DNA of 64,000 bases from Streptomyces flavofungini (GCF_030388665.1 NZ_CP128846.1:2706001-2770000); one strand, 5' to 3'; shown: positions 1 through 10,113, counted from the stretch's first letter. Numbers and translations are program-made. The notes: generated by a model from the sequence alone, not told the origin.

Positions 1-167
1 TCTGCGGCAAGGGGCCGGGCTTCGGCAACAACATCTCGCACTCGCACCGCCGTACGCCCCGTCGCTGGAACCCGAACATCCAGCGCGTGCGTGCCGTGGT
101 CGGCGGGACGCCGAAGCGCCTCAACGCCTGCACCTCGTGCATCAAGGCCGGCAAGGTCTCGCGCTGA
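1..167 (+). CDS. rpmB: 50S ribosomal protein L28, C-terminal part (5' end outside window)
   Basis: The reading frame is open from base 3 and ends at TGA 165-167. The visible 54 residues read [20 protein letters not shown] and finish with [12 protein letters not shown], the recognisable body of bacterial ribosomal protein L28, a component of the large ribosomal subunit. A Cys at the start of the visible part and the terminal CxxC suggest the zinc-binding (C+) form; the partner Cys of the first pair lies outside the window. A strong hairpin terminator follows 33 bp after the stop, so this is the last gene of its transcript. Identity is secure; the start cannot be seen. Confidence 0.95.
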   Translation, partial: CGKGPGFGNNISHSHRRTPRRWNPNIQRVRAVVGGTPKRLNACTSCIKAGKVSR

Positions 168-200
168 CCCTTTCTGCGCGGCCACCTAGCCGGTTGCTGA

Positions 201-235
201 AAAGCCGGTCCCCCTCAGGGAGGACCGGCTTTTTC
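201..235 (+). terminator. Intrinsic terminator after rpmB
   Basis: An 11-bp perfect inverted repeat (201-211 with 222-232, AAAGCCGGTCC / GGACCGGCTTT) is followed by a T tract (TTTT 231-234). It lies just after the L28 stop codon. Confidence 0.9.
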
Positions 236-246
236 GTATGCCCGCA

Positions 247-318
247 CGCTCCCTGACACCCGCGCGCTCCCTGACACCCGCGCGCTCCCGGACGCCCGCA
301 CGCTCCCGGACGCCCGCG
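247..318. repeat. Four tandem 18-bp repeats
   Basis: Four adjoining 18-bp units occupy 247-264, 265-282, 283-300 and 301-318. The first two read CGCTCCCTGACACCCGCG; the last two carry matching substitutions (CGCTCCCGGACGCCCGCR). They lie between the rpmB terminator and a degraded gene. There are no spacers, so this is not a CRISPR array. Confidence 0.9.
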
Positions 319-346
319 CACTTTCCCGCGCCCGCGCGGCCTCCTG

Positions 347-390
347 CCAGAATCCGGCGGATGCGCTTCCAGAATCCGGCGGATGCGCTT
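347..390. repeat. Perfect 22-bp tandem duplication
   Basis: The 22 bp at 347-368 are repeated exactly at 369-390 (start CCAGAATCCGG, end GATGCGCTT). The second copy contains the ATG (383) of the degraded SARP-like reading frame. Confidence 0.9.
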
Positions 391-1011
391 CGGCATCCTC
401 GGGCCCCTCGCCATCCGCACCCCCGACGGCCCCCACCCGCACCGCGCGACCCGCCCGCCCCCTAGCCCACCTCGGCGTCCTCATCTCCGGCGCCGGTGTC
501 GCCGGCCCCGCGCTCGCCCTGTGGCTGTCCCGGTACGGCGCCCGGGTCCGACGCGATCGCGCAGATCCACGTCGACCGTCTCTCCAAGGGGCGCGTCGTG
601 CTCGTCGGGGACGCCGGGTACGGCGCCGCGATGGGCGGCATCGGCACGGGCACGGCTCTCGTGTGCGCCTACGTCCTGGCCGGTGAGCTGGCCCTCGCGC
701 ACGGAAACCACAGGACGGCCTTCGCGGCGTACGAGGCGGAGGTCCGCGACTGCGCCAAGGGCTGCCAGAAGACCTCCGGCAACGCGGGCCCCTTCCTGGC
801 GCCCGCCACGGAGAAGAAGATCCGCAGCCGCGACCGGGCCTACCGGATGCTGAGCTCCCGTTTCCTCGCGGGCTTCTTCAAGCGCCTTACGGAGAGGGCG
901 GCCAACGGAATCGACCTCAAGGAGTGCCCCGCTTACGAAGACGCGGTCTACGGAGACGCCGCCTACGAGCCGTCCGAGCCGTCGGTGGCGCTCCCGAACC
1001 GCCAACCGTGA
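383..1011 (+). pseudogene. Degraded SARP-regulator start joined to FAD-dependent monooxygenase remnant
   Basis: Three pieces in three frames lie head to tail. From ATG 383, MRFGILGPLAIRTPDG is the typical N-terminus of SARP/AfsR-family activators, but no DNA-binding or BTAD domain follows. In frame 477 the text VLISGAGVAGPALALWLSRY is the N-terminal GxGxxG FAD-binding strand of PF01494-type aromatic monooxygenases. In frame 496 the C-terminal part follows (GRVVLVGDAGYGAAMGGIG, the second FAD motif), ending at TGA 1009-1011. The middle of the enzyme (about 250 residues) is missing and the junction near 548 is out of frame. This is a decayed insertion between rpmB and thiD, and its tail overlaps the 3' end of thiD on the other strand. 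Confidence 0.8.
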
Positions 1012-1826
1012 TCCACAGGGCCGATCCCGCCCCCGAGGGCGAACCCGGCTGCGATGGCCCCGGTGACGTACTCCTTGGCGGCGGCCACGGCACGGGGCAC
1101 GCTCTCCCCCTTCGCGAGCCCCGCCGCGATCGCGCTGGCGAGGGTGCAGCCGGTGCCGTGCGTATGGCGGTTGTCGTGGCGCGGGGAGCGCAGCCAGTGC
1201 TCTTCGGAGCCGTCCGTCAGGAGGTCGACGGCGTCCCCGGCGAGGTGGCCGCCCTTGATGACGACCCACGTGGGCCCGTACCCGAGGACGGCCGCGGCGG
1301 CGCGGCGCATGTCGTCCTCGGAGCGGACGTGCACGCCGGTCAGTTGGGCGACCTCGTCGAGGTTGGGGGTGGCGACGGTGGCGACGGGCAGGAGCCTCGT
1401 GCGGACGGAGCCGAGCGCGGAGGCGGCGAGCAGCGCGTCCCCGTGCTTGGACACGCCGACCGGGTCGACGACGGCGGGGGCGTCCGTGGCGGCGATCAAC
1501 TCCGCGACCGCCTCGACCAGTTCGGCGGAGGCCAGCATCCCCGTCTTGACGGCCTGGACGCCGATGTCGTCGACGACGCTGCGGTACTGCGCCCGTACCG
1601 CCGCCACGGGCAGCTCCCAAGCGCCCTGCACGCCGAGGGAGTTCTGCGCCGTGACGGCCGTGACGACGCTCATGCCGTGCGTGCCGAGCGCGAGCATCGT
1701 CTTCAGGTCGGCCTGGATCCCGGCCCCGCCCCCGGAGTCGGAGCCCGCGACGGTGAGCACCCGGGGCGGCGCCGTACGGGCGGCACCGGCCGCCGGGGGC
1801 GTACCGCCCGTGCCCGCCGCGCTCAC
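963..1826 (-). CDS. thiD: Hydroxymethylpyrimidine/phosphomethylpyrimidine kinase ThiD
   Basis: A 287-aa ribokinase-fold kinase that phosphorylates HMP and HMP-P in the thiamine pyrophosphate pathway. The N-terminal [16 protein letters not shown], the KTGML segment and the C-terminal [16 protein letters not shown] (anion hole and catalytic region) are all present. I start it at GTG 1826, which overlaps the thiL stop in a GTGA 4-bp overlap, so the two genes are translationally coupled. The protein then begins about 24 residues before the first kinase strand with an Ala/Pro/Gly-rich lead. The 3' end overlaps about 49 bp of the convergent pseudogene. Confidence 0.93.
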   Translation of the reverse strand: MSAAGTGGTPPAAGAARTAPPRVLTVAGSDSGGGAGIQADLKTMLALGTHGMSVVTAVTAQNSLGVQGAWELPVAAVRAQYRSVVDDIGVQAVKTGMLASAELVEAVAELIAATDAPAVVDPVGVSKHGDALLAASALGSVRTRLLPVATVATPNLDEVAQLTGVHVRSEDDMRRAAAAVLGYGPTWVVIKGGHLAGDAVDLLTDGSEEHWLRSPRHDNRHTHGTGCTLASAIAAGLAKGESVPRAVAAAKEYVTGAIAAGFALGGGIGPVDHGWRFGSATDGSDGS

Positions 1827-2791
1827 GCGTCGTCGCCGTTCTCCCCGAAGTGGTCCCAGCCCTTGCTGGCCCAGGGCGCGCCGTCGACCGTGACCTGCGG
1901 CTGCGCGGAGGGGTTGAGGACCTCGCCGATGACCTTCCAGCGGGCGGGCAGCTTCACGTCGGACGGGAACGTCGCCACGATCGCGTGGTCCTCGCCGCCG
2001 TTGAGCACCCACTGCAGCGGGTCGACGCCGACGGCCTGCCCGATGTCGTTCATCTGCGAGGGCACGTCGACGTCGCCGGAGCGGATGTCGATGCGCACCT
2101 TGCTGGCCTCGGCGATGTGGCCGAGGTCGGCGATCAGGCCGTCGCTGACGTCCGTCATGGCGGTCGCGCCGAGCCCGGCGGCCGCGGGGCCCGCGTGGTA
2201 GGGCGGCTCGGGCCTGCGATGGGCCTCCACGAAGGCGCGCGGCGAGCGGAAGCCACGGGAGAGCACCGCGTGCCCGGCGGCGGACCAGCCGAGCCAGCCG
2301 GTGACGGCGACGACGTCGCCGGGCTGGGCGCCCGCGCGCGTGACGGGCTCGTGGTTGCGCAGGTCGCCGAGCGCGGTGATCGAGACGGTGATCGTGTCGC
2401 CGCGTACGACATCGCCGCCGACCACGGCCGCGCCCGCGACCTGGCACTCGTCGCGCAGGCCGTCCATGAGCTCGATGGGCCAGCTCGCGGGCAGTTCGGC
2501 GGGCACCACGAGGCCGAGCAGGATCGCGGTGGGCACGGCGCCCATGGCGGCGATGTCGGCGAGGTTCTGGGCGGCGGCCTTGCGGCCGACGTCGTAGGCC
2601 GTGGACCAGTCGCGGCGGAAGTGCCGGCCCTCCAGGAGGAGGTCGGTGCTGGCCACGACCCTGCGGTCGGGGGCGGCCACGACCGCGGCGTCGTCGCCGG
2701 GACCGAGGCGTACGGCCGGGGTGGAGGTGAGCCGCGAGGTGAGCTCCTTGATGAGCCCGAACTCGCCCAACTCGCCGACGGTGCCCTTCAT
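1823..2791 (-). CDS. thiL: Thiamine-monophosphate kinase ThiL
   Basis: A 322-aa PurM/AIR-synthase-like kinase converting thiamine monophosphate to the pyrophosphate. Seen are [16 protein letters not shown] at the N-terminus, [10 protein letters not shown] (metal/ATP aspartates), [19 protein letters not shown] and [14 protein letters not shown], with a C-terminal [11 protein letters not shown] 2791 is chosen because it opens directly onto the conserved N-terminus; the frame stays open upstream without family-like sequence. Coupled by a 4-bp overlap to thiD. A divergent Lrp-type gene starts about 215 bp away. Confidence 0.95.
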   Translation of the reverse strand: MKGTVGELGEFGLIKELTSRLTSTPAVRLGPGDDAAVVAAPDRRVVASTDLLLEGRHFRRDWSTAYDVGRKAAAQNLADIAAMGAVPTAILLGLVVPAELPASWPIELMDGLRDECQVAGAAVVGGDVVRGDTITVSITALGDLRNHEPVTRAGAQPGDVVAVTGWLGWSAAGHAVLSRGFRSPRAFVEAHRRPEPPYHAGPAAAGLGATAMTDVSDGLIADLGHIAEASKVRIDIRSGDVDVPSQMNDIGQAVGVDPLQWVLNGGEDHAIVATFPSDVKLPARWKVIGEVLNPSAQPQVTVDGAPWASKGWDHFGENGDDA

Positions 2792-3006
2792 GCGCGTGCT
2801 GCTCCTTCTGCCACGGTCGCCGCGGTCCGCTTGCGGTCGCGAGCCGTCCCTGTCGTCGGTACGGTCGACGGAGCCGTCAACCTGTGTTGTCCGTCCGCCG
2901 CGATGTGCGCGCCACAGCTCCCCCGGGTCTCCCCGTGGCGAGCGGCGACGCGGTACCGTGGCGTCCCTTCTCCCCACATGATCCTCGTGGCCGCCCTGGA
3001 GGTTCC

Positions 3007-3240
3007 GTGGTACAGGCGTACATCCTGATCCAGACCGAGGTCGGCAAGGCGTCGACCGTCGCCGAGCTGATCGGCAAGATCCCGGGAGTGATCCAGGCCG
3101 AGGACGTGACCGGTCCCTACGATGTCATCGTGCGCGCGCAGGCGGACACGGTCGACGAACTCGGCCGCATGGTGGTCGCCAAGGTCCAGCAAGTGGATGG
3201 CATCACCAGAACCCTGACCTGCCCGGTCGTGCACTTGTAG
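3007..3240 (+). CDS. Stand-alone RAM-domain protein (Lrp/AsnC ligand-binding family)
   Basis: A 77-aa protein, VQAYILIQTEVGKASTVAEL, consisting only of the betaalphabetabetaalphabeta RAM (Lrp/AsnC ligand-binding) fold; the helix-turn-helix of full regulators is absent. Such single-domain proteins oligomerise and bind amino acids. The GTG at 3007 is chosen because GGAGG (2998-3002) sits just upstream; the longer upstream frame is Arg/Pro-rich and not family-like. It lies divergent from thiL and 20 bp ahead of a lipoprotein gene, with which it may be co-transcribed. Confidence 0.85.
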   Translation: MVQAYILIQTEVGKASTVAELIGKIPGVIQAEDVTGPYDVIVRAQADTVDELGRMVVAKVQQVDGITRTLTCPVVHL

Positions 3241-3260
3241 CCCCCGTCTACCCTGGCCCG

Positions 3261-3758
3261 GTGAACTTCCCCCGTCTCCGGCGCCGCAGTCTCATAGGCG
3301 CGGCCGCTTGCGCAACGCTGATCGCGTCAACGGCCTGCTCATCAACGGACGACCCAGCGTCGGTGGTGGTTCCGTCCCCGGCCGCGAAGGCGGCGGGGCT
3401 CTGCCGGGATCTGCACGCGCAGCTCCCGAAGAAAGTCGACGGTCACGAGCGCACCGACCCCGGACCGAAGTCGGAGTTGACCGCCGGGTGGGGAGACCCG
3501 GCGATCATACTGCGCTGCGGTGTGGAGCGGCCCCCCGAGATGTCCGATCCCGAGGTCGCCAAGTCGGACGGCGTGAAGGTCAACGGCGTGGCCTGGCTGC
3601 TGCAGAAGCGCGACGACGGCAGTTACGTCTTCACCACCGCGCTGCGCCTCGCCTACGTGGAGGTGACGCTGCCGAAGGAGCGGACGGGGGACGGTCTGGG
3701 GCCGCTCACGGACTTCGCCGCGCCGATCAAGAAGACCGTCCCCAAGGGCGTGGCGTAG
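3261..3758 (+). CDS. DUF3515 family lipoprotein
   Basis: A 165-aa secreted lipoprotein. The N-terminus has basic residues (RLRRR), a hydrophobic stretch and a lipobox IASTAC with Cys at about residue 26, so it should be lipidated and held on the outer face of the membrane. The mature part (WGDPAIILRCGV, AYVEVTLP) resembles the actinobacterial DUF3515 family, which is often next to ddl. It starts at GTG 3261, shortly after the RAM gene. Its function is unknown. Confidence 0.8.
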   Translation: MNFPRLRRRSLIGAAACATLIASTACSSTDDPASVVVPSPAAKAAGLCRDLHAQLPKKVDGHERTDPGPKSELTAGWGDPAIILRCGVERPPEMSDPEVAKSDGVKVNGVAWLLQKRDDGSYVFTTALRLAYVEVTLPKERTGDGLGPLTDFAAPIKKTVPKGVA

Positions 3759-3779
3759 CGGCGCCCGAGGGGCCGGGCT

Positions 3780-4925
<1,146 letters not shown>

Positions 4926-4984
4926 ATCGCGTTGAGCGTACCCGCTGGCCCCAGCGGAGTCAGTGTGCCGCCCGTGACCTGCGG

Positions 4985-5995
4985 TCAGCGACGTTCCGGC
5001 TTGGCACTGCGCGACATCAGCTCCTTGAGGGCGACGAGCGGCGGCGTGCCCTCGTGCACGATGCCGACGACCGTCTCGGTGATCGGCATGTCGACGCCGT
5101 GCCTGCGGGCCAGATCGAGCACGGACTCGCAGGACTTGACGCCCTCCGCGGTCTGCTTGGTGACCGCGATGGTCTCCTGCAGGGTCATGCCCTTGCCGAG
5201 GTTGGTGCCGAAGGTGTGGTTGCGCGAGAGCGGCGAGGAGCAGGTGGCCACCAGGTCGCCGAGGCCCGCGAGCCCCGAGAACGTGAGCGGGTCGGCGCCC
5301 ATGGCGAGGCCGAGCCGGGTGGTCTCGGCGAGCCCGCGCGTGATCAGCGAGCCCTTGGTGTTGTCGCCGAGGCCCATGCCGTCCGCGATGCCGACGGCGA
5401 GCCCGATGACGTTCTTGACGGCGCCGCCCAGCTCGCAGCCGACGACGTCGGTGTTCGTGTACGGCCGGAAGTACGGCGTGTGACAGGCGCCCTGGAGGCG
5501 CTGGGCGACCGATTCGTCGGTGCAGGCGACGACGGACGCGGCGGGCTGACGGGCGGCGATCTCCCGGGCCAGGTTGGGCCCGGTGACGACGGCGATCCGC
5601 TCGGCGGGGGCCTTGGTGACGTCCTCGACGACCTCGCTCATGCGCATGGCGGAGCCCAGCTCGACGCCCTTCATCAGCGAGACGAGCACCGTGTCGGGGG
5701 CGAGCAGCGGGGTCCAGGCGGCGAGGTTGCCGCGCAGCGTCTGCGAGGGCACGGCGAGCACGGTGAAGTCGGCGCCGTCCGCGGCGGCGGCCGGGTCGGT
5801 GGTGGCGGTCAGGTTCCGGGGCAGCCCGACGCCCGGCAGGTAGTCGGGGTTGGTGTGGGTGGAGTTGACCGCGTCGGCGAGTTCGGCGCGGCGGGCCCAC
5901 AGGGTGACGTCGCAGCCGGCGTCGGCCAGGACCATCCCGAAGGCCGTCCCCCACGAGCCGGTTCCGAAGACGGCGGCCTTCAGGGATCGGGTCAC
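4985..5995 (-). CDS. gpsA: NAD(P)H-dependent glycerol-3-phosphate dehydrogenase
   Basis: A 336-aa cytosolic dehydrogenase that reduces dihydroxyacetone phosphate to sn-glycerol 3-phosphate, the phospholipid backbone. The N-terminal Rossmann motif [21 protein letters not shown], the GPNLAREIA loop, the [16 protein letters not shown] catalytic-Lys region and the [11 protein letters not shown] segment are all seen. GTG 5995 overlaps the plsC stop by 4 bp (GTGA), so acyltransferase and G3P synthesis are coupled. Confidence 0.96.
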   Translation of the reverse strand: MTRSLKAAVFGTGSWGTAFGMVLADAGCDVTLWARRAELADAVNSTHTNPDYLPGVGLPRNLTATTDPAAAADGADFTVLAVPSQTLRGNLAAWTPLLAPDTVLVSLMKGVELGSAMRMSEVVEDVTKAPAERIAVVTGPNLAREIAARQPAASVVACTDESVAQRLQGACHTPYFRPYTNTDVVGCELGGAVKNVIGLAVGIADGMGLGDNTKGSLITRGLAETTRLGLAMGADPLTFSGLAGLGDLVATCSSPLSRNHTFGTNLGKGMTLQETIAVTKQTAEGVKSCESVLDLARRHGVDMPITETVVGIVHEGTPPLVALKELMSRSAKPERR

Positions 5996-6792
5996 TTGCT
6001 CTCCTCCGAACTGCCTTGCTCTGTACGGCTGCTGGCGGCGGAGTTCCCGTCGACGGAGGTCTCCTTGGCCTTGCGGCGCTGCGCGAGACGAACCTCACGC
6101 GGGTCGTAACGCTTCTGCGGGGCCTGCTCGCCGCGCAGCTCCTCGAGGAGCTCGGTGATGGCCGCCATGATGGCCTCGGTGGCCTCCTTCAGGAGGTCCG
6201 GGGTCATCTCCTTGTCGTAGAAGCGCGCCAGGTCGACCGGCTCGCCGGCGAGCACGTGGTGGGTCTTGCGGGGCAGCACGTCGGGCTTCTTCGCGTACGG
6301 CGGCAGGACGTGGTTGGCGCCCCACTGGGCCACCGGAATGACCGGGCACTTGGTCTGCAGGGCCACGCGCGCGACGCCGGTCTTGGCCGTCATGGGCCAC
6401 AGGTCGGGGTCGCGGGTGAGGGTGCCCTCGGGGTAGAACGCCACGCATTCGCCGCGCTCGACGGCCTCGATGGCGGCCCGGAAGGCGCTCAGCGCGTTGG
6501 TGGTCTCGCGGTAGACCGGGATCTGCCCGGTGCCCCGCATGAACGCCCCGACGAAGCCCTTCTTGAAGAGCCCGTGCTTGGCGAGGAAACGCGGGACCCG
6601 CCCGGTGTTGTACTGAAAGTGGGCGTACGCGAACGGGTCGAGATGGGAATTGTGGTTCACGGCGGCGATAAAACCGCCGTCGGCCGGAATGTTCTCCATT
6701 CCCCGCCAGTCCCGCTTGATCAGAACCAACAGCGGCGGTTTAGCGATGACCGCCGCCAAGCGGTACCAGAAGCCGATTCTGCGGCGGGACAC
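5992..6792 (-). CDS. plsC: 1-acyl-sn-glycerol-3-phosphate acyltransferase family protein
   Basis: A 266-aa PlsC-type acyltransferase: [11 protein letters not shown] carries the catalytic HX4D box, [12 protein letters not shown] follows, and [15 protein letters not shown] is the substrate-binding EGT box. The C-terminus is charged and probably disordered. Likely role: acylation of lysophosphatidic acid at the membrane. I start it at GTG 6792 because GGAGGAAGG (6808-6800) stands 7 bases upstream; an ATG at 6810 would lie on this ribosome-binding site. It is coupled to gpsA by a 4-bp overlap. Confidence 0.92.
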   Translation of the reverse strand: MSRRRIGFWYRLAAVIAKPPLLVLIKRDWRGMENIPADGGFIAAVNHNSHLDPFAYAHFQYNTGRVPRFLAKHGLFKKGFVGAFMRGTGQIPVYRETTNALSAFRAAIEAVERGECVAFYPEGTLTRDPDLWPMTAKTGVARVALQTKCPVIPVAQWGANHVLPPYAKKPDVLPRKTHHVLAGEPVDLARFYDKEMTPDLLKEATEAIMAAITELLEELRGEQAPQKRYDPREVRLAQRRKAKETSVDGNSAASSRTEQGSSEESK

Positions 6793-7022
6793 TCGGACAC
6801 CTTCCTCCATGAGCCTGGTCGGCCGCACAAGTGTCGCCCCCGGCTGCCGTCCTGTCGAGAACACGGTACGCCCACCTGTCCGCCCTGCCCCCGTCACGCC
6901 CCGCCTGGCCCGTTTCCGCCGGGCACCCGGACCCCCGCACCGGCGGCCGCCCCCGCACCCCACCTCCCGTCCGCCTCCTTCTCCCAGGTCACAATGGGCG
7001 CACGCGAAGGACGGAGCCGGGC

Positions 7023-7685
7023 GTGCAGTGGACCGTGGTGATACCGCTCAAGCCCCTGGAGCGGGCCAAGAGCCGTCTCGCGCCCGCCGCCGGCGACGGT
7101 CTGCGGCCCGCGCTCGCCCTGGCGTTCGCGCAGGACACGGTGGCCGCGGCGGTGGCCTGCCCGTCGGTGCGGGATGTGGTGGTCGTCACGGACGACGTCC
7201 GCGCGGGCCGCGAACTGGGCGCGCTCGGCGCCCACGTCGTCCCCGACGCTCCGGGGGACGGCCTCAACGCCGCGCTGGCGCACGCGGCCCGCCAGGTGCG
7301 CTCCGGGCGGCCAGGGGCCCCGGTGGCGGCTCTGAACGCCGATCTGCCCGCGCTGCGCTCCCGTGAATTGGCCCGCGTCCTCGACGCCGCCACCCCATTC
7401 GCCCGCGCTTTCCTCCCGGACGCCGCGGGAATCGGCACGACGCTGCTCACCGCGGGTCCGGGCACGGAATTGGATCCCCGATTCGGCGGCGCGTCCCGGG
7501 CGCGCCACCGCGACTCGGGCGCGGTGGAACTCGGCGGCGGGCACGCCGGAGCCGCCGACGGCGTCGGGGACGCGGGTTCGGTGCGCCAGGACGTGGACAC
7601 CGGCGACGACCTGCGGGCCGCGCTCGCCCTCGGCGTGGGCCCGCACACGGCGGCGGCCGCCGCGGGGCTGCTGATCCCGGACTGA
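7023..7685 (+). CDS. cofC: Phospho(enol)pyruvate/lactate guanylyltransferase (CofC/FbiD)
   Basis: A 220-aa nucleotidyltransferase of coenzyme F420 biosynthesis. The start WTVVIPLKPLERAKSRLAP is the nucleotide-binding loop of CofC/FbiD, then VVVVTDD, the PGDGLNAAL segment and ALNADLPALRS metal-binding region, ending with DVDTGDDLRAAL. The family joins GTP to 2-phospholactate or phosphoenolpyruvate. GTG 7023 gives the standard N-terminus. Divergent from plsC; a small OB-fold gene follows after 13 bp. Confidence 0.9.
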   Translation: MQWTVVIPLKPLERAKSRLAPAAGDGLRPALALAFAQDTVAAAVACPSVRDVVVVTDDVRAGRELGALGAHVVPDAPGDGLNAALAHAARQVRSGRPGAPVAALNADLPALRSRELARVLDAATPFARAFLPDAAGIGTTLLTAGPGTELDPRFGGASRARHRDSGAVELGGGHAGAADGVGDAGSVRQDVDTGDDLRAALALGVGPHTAAAAAGLLIPD

Positions 7686-7698
7686 GTACGCTTCCCCC

Positions 7699-7902
7699 AT
7701 GCAGGCCACCGCGTACACGTACGACTCCGAGACCCGCACCGGCAGCGTGCTCCTCGACGACGGCACCCCGGTGCCCTTCGACGCCCCGGCGTTCGACGCG
7801 GGCGGCCTGCGGCTGCTCAGGCCCGGCCAGCGCGTGCGCATCGAGGTGACCGGGGAGGGCGAGGGGCGCCGGATCACGCTGGTGACGCTGCAGACGTTCT
7901 GA
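7699..7902 (+). CDS. Small cold-shock-like OB-fold protein
   Basis: A 67-aa protein with beta-strand-rich text (GSVLLDDGTPVPFDAPAF, LRPGQRVRIEV, ITLVTLQTF) that resembles the cold-shock/OB fold but lacks the aromatic RNP motifs of true Csp proteins. It follows cofC by 13 bp and is probably co-transcribed. Function not known. Confidence 0.75.
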   Translation: MQATAYTYDSETRTGSVLLDDGTPVPFDAPAFDAGGLRLLRPGQRVRIEVTGEGEGRRITLVTLQTF

Positions 7903-7910
7903 GCCCTCCC

Positions 7911-8011
7911 CCGAAGAAAGACGTTCCGCATCCCGCCGAAGGCGTTCTGGGCCCCCGAAGATGTTCCCCGTCTCCTTCGAAGACGTTCCCCCTCTCCCCC
8001 GAAGACGCTCC
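7911..8011. repeat. Five degenerate CCGAAGacGTTCC repeats
   Basis: The 3' region after the OB-fold gene carries five degenerate copies of a 12-14-bp motif (about 7911-7926, 7935-7948, 7955-7967, 7977-7989, 7998-8011) spaced 20-24 bp apart. Core: CCGAAGAYGTTCC. No coding potential seen. It lies just before a long terminator hairpin. Confidence 0.6.
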
Positions 8012-8050
8012 TGAGCCCCCTCCCCGAGGAAAAGCCCCCCGGGCACGCCG

Positions 8051-8082
8051 CGGGCCGGGCTCCCCTTGGGGAGCCCGGCCCG
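8051..8082. terminator. Bidirectional terminator between cofC operon and hupS
   Basis: A 15-bp perfect inverted repeat (8051-8065 with 8068-8082, CGGGCCGGGCTCCCC and its complement) lies between two convergent transcripts. No T tract is seen, as is common in streptomycetes. Confidence 0.75.
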
Positions 8083-8104
8083 GCGCGTGAGTGCCCTCTG
8101 CCCT

Positions 8105-8800
8105 TTACTTCTTGCGGGCGGTGGCCTTCTTGGCGGTGGTCTTGCGCGCCGTCGACTTCTTGGCCGGCGCCTTCTTGGCCGTGGCCTTCTTGGCGGGCGC
8201 CTTCTTGGCGGCGGCCTTCTTGGCGGTGGTCTTCTTCGCCGTGGCGGCCTTGGCCGTCTTCTTGGCCGTGGTCTTCTTGGCCGTGGCCGTCTTCGCCGCC
8301 TTCTTGGCGGTGGTGGCCTTCTTGGCCGTGGTCGCCTTCTTGGCGGTGGTGGCCTTCTTGGCGGCGGTGGTCTTCTTCGCCGTCGTCTTCTTGGCCGTGG
8401 CCTTCTTGGCGGTGGTCGCCTTCTTGGCCGCCGCCTTCTTGACGGTGGTCCGCGAGGAAGAAGTGCCACCCGAGAGGCTGCCCTTGGGCGCCTTCTTGAC
8501 CGCCACGTCGTTCTTCGGGAGCTTCTTCGAGCCGCTCACCAGGTCCTTGAAGCCCTGGCCCGCACGGAAGCGGGGCACCGAGGTCTTCTTGACCCGAACA
8601 CGCTCCCCGGTCTGCGGGTTGCGGGCGTACCGGGCCGGGCGGTCGACCTTCTCGAACGAGCCGAAGCCGGTGACCGAAACTCGGTCTCCACTGACGACGG
8701 CACGGACGATGGCGTCCAGAACCGCGTCCACGGCGTCGGCGGCCTGCTGACGGCCACCGACCTTGTCGGCAATCGCTTCTACGAGCTGCGCCTTGTTCAC
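8105..8800 (-). CDS. hupS: Histone-like nucleoid protein HupS (HU with lysine-rich tail)
   Basis: A 231-aa two-domain nucleoid protein. Residues 1 to about 95 are a complete HU domain (MNKAQLVEAIADKVGGRQQA, VTGFGSFEKVDRPARYARNP with the DNA-intercalating RNPQTGE arm). From about residue 105 to the end there is an Ala/Lys/Thr-rich H1-like tail built of KKATTAKK repeats. This is the HupS architecture of Streptomyces, which compacts the nucleoid in spores. The repetitive tail produces long spurious frames on the other strand. The TAA stop lies next to the terminator at 8051-8082. Confidence 0.95.
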   Translation of the reverse strand: MNKAQLVEAIADKVGGRQQAADAVDAVLDAIVRAVVSGDRVSVTGFGSFEKVDRPARYARNPQTGERVRVKKTSVPRFRAGQGFKDLVSGSKKLPKNDVAVKKAPKGSLSGGTSSSRTTVKKAAAKKATTAKKATAKKTTAKKTTAAKKATTAKKATTAKKATTAKKAAKTATAKKTTAKKTAKAATAKKTTAKKAAAKKAPAKKATAKKAPAKKSTARKTTAKKATARKK

Positions 8801-8990
8801 GTCTTCCCCTTCGGAGACATTGCCTGAGCGAATGTGCCAGGCTTTTTCGCACGTTAGGCAGATATATACCGCAAATCAAACACGAAACGGGCTAATCACC
8901 CTTGTGCCGCAACGACCTGGACTCTCGAGGAGTTCCTCGAAGGCCCGTTGAGGCCCGTTGGGACCCAGCAGGCCCGTTGGGGCCCGCCAC
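8801..8990 (-). promoter_or_regulatory. hupS upstream region
   Basis: A 190-bp gap with an A/T-richer section (about 8860-8885, AGATATATACCGCAAATC), probably holding the hupS promoter and leader. A short 3-fold repeat of GGCCCGTTG (about 8942, 8952, 8970) occurs near the next gene. No clear -35/-10 pair can be assigned. Confidence 0.35.
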
Positions 8991-9227
8991 TCAGCCGTCT
9001 TCAGGGATTCGGCCCTCGTCGCCTTCGTCGAGGTACGCCATCAACCGCTCCAGACGCCTTGCAGCATCGGCGAGATCGTGTTTGGCCGCGGCCGTAATGA
9101 CCAGCAGCTTCCGGGTCAGCGCCATCCGTACGCCCTCCGGGACTTGCAGTGCGCGCACTCGGGAGTGCGCTTCCTTCAACTGGTCCGCCACGAGTCCGTA
9201 GAGCTCGAGTTGGTCGTCGCGTCCCAT
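8991..9227 (-). CDS. Conserved small helical protein
   Basis: A 78-aa soluble protein predicted to be almost all helix (DDQLELYGLVADQLKEAHSR, ALTRKLLVITAAAKHDLADA) with an acidic C-terminus. It lies between hupS and leuD on the same strand, a position where streptomycetes keep a small hypothetical gene. No domain recognised. Confidence 0.75.
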   Translation of the reverse strand: MGRDDQLELYGLVADQLKEAHSRVRALQVPEGVRMALTRKLLVITAAAKHDLADAARRLERLMAYLDEGDEGRIPEDG

Positions 9228-9413
9228 GCACCGATTGTGCCATCTGGGGCGAGTTGTCGCCTCCGCAGGGGGTAACTACCCTCCTCCGGCGCCCATCTGA
9301 GGATAACCGCATCCTCGGGGTGCAAGTGGATTTCCGGCCTCTTCTTCCCTTCAGATCAAGGCAGTTGAGACCACCCGTTCAGGTCATCGGGGCACATACG
9401 GGGGCCGGACGCA

Positions 9414-9449
9414 GATGTACCCCCAACCGTCCACGATTGGGGGTACATC
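9414..9449. terminator. Hairpin downstream of leuCD
   Basis: A 13-bp perfect inverted repeat (9414-9426 GATGTACCCCCAA with 9437-9449) separated by 10 bases, 62 bp after the leuD stop. Likely terminator of leuCD; the rest of the 9228-9510 gap holds nothing recognisable. Confidence 0.6.
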
Positions 9450-9510
9450 GGGTGCCGGAGCACTCCCGGGCGACTCGCGAAGGTCCGCTGGGCCGCTCGG
9501 GGGAAGCGCG

Positions 9511-10107
9511 TCAGACGGCCTGCACGGTGCGCGGCTTGTGCGCGGGACGCCGGGACTCGTAGGCCGCGATGTCCTGCTCGTTCTGGAGGGTGATGCTGAT
9601 GTCGTCCAGGCCGTTCAGGAGCCGCCAGCGGGCGTTCTCGTCCAGCTCGAAGGAGGCGCTGACACCCGGGGCGCGGACCTGGCGTTCGTGCAGGTCGACG
9701 GTGATCTCGACGGTCGGGTCCGCCTCCGTCAGGGCCCAGAGCTCGTCCACGGTCGACTGCTCGAGGACCACCGTGAGCAGGCCGTTCTTGAGCGAGTTCC
9801 CACGGAAGATGTCGGCGAAGCGGGCCGAGATGACGGCCTTGAAGCCGTAGTTCTGCAGCGCCCAGACGGCGTGCTCGCGGGAGGATCCGGTGCCGAAGTC
9901 GGGCCCGGCGACCAGGACCGTGGCGCCCTGCCGCTCCGGCTTGTTGAGCACGAACTCGGCGTCCTTGCGCCAGGCCTCGAAGAGTCCGTCCTCGAACCCG
10001 TCCCGGGTGACCTTCTTGAGCCAGTGGGCGGGGATGATCTGGTCGGTGTCGACGTTGCTGCGGCGCAGCGGCACGGCCCGGCCGGTGTGGGTGGTGAAGG
10101 CTTCCAT
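9511..10107 (-). CDS. leuD: 3-isopropylmalate dehydratase small subunit
   Basis: The 198-aa swivel-domain subunit of isopropylmalate isomerase (leucine pathway). [20 protein letters not shown], the [17 protein letters not shown] segment and [17 protein letters not shown] are diagnostic. It works as a heterodimer with LeuC, encoded 6 bp upstream, so the pair is one operon. Confidence 0.97.
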   Translation of the reverse strand: MEAFTTHTGRAVPLRRSNVDTDQIIPAHWLKKVTRDGFEDGLFEAWRKDAEFVLNKPERQGATVLVAGPDFGTGSSREHAVWALQNYGFKAVISARFADIFRGNSLKNGLLTVVLEQSTVDELWALTEADPTVEITVDLHERQVRAPGVSASFELDENARWRLLNGLDDISITLQNEQDIAAYESRRPAHKPRTVQAV

Positions 10108-10113
10108 GGCTGA

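Noticed and set aside
247..318. Possible CRISPR array
   Set aside because: The 18-bp units are directly adjacent without spacers, and no cas genes are in the window.
8066..8827. Long plus-strand Gly/Leu/Arg-repeat frames across hupS
   Set aside because: They mirror the AAGAAG-type repeats of the lysine-rich HupS tail; no ribosome-binding site and no domain.
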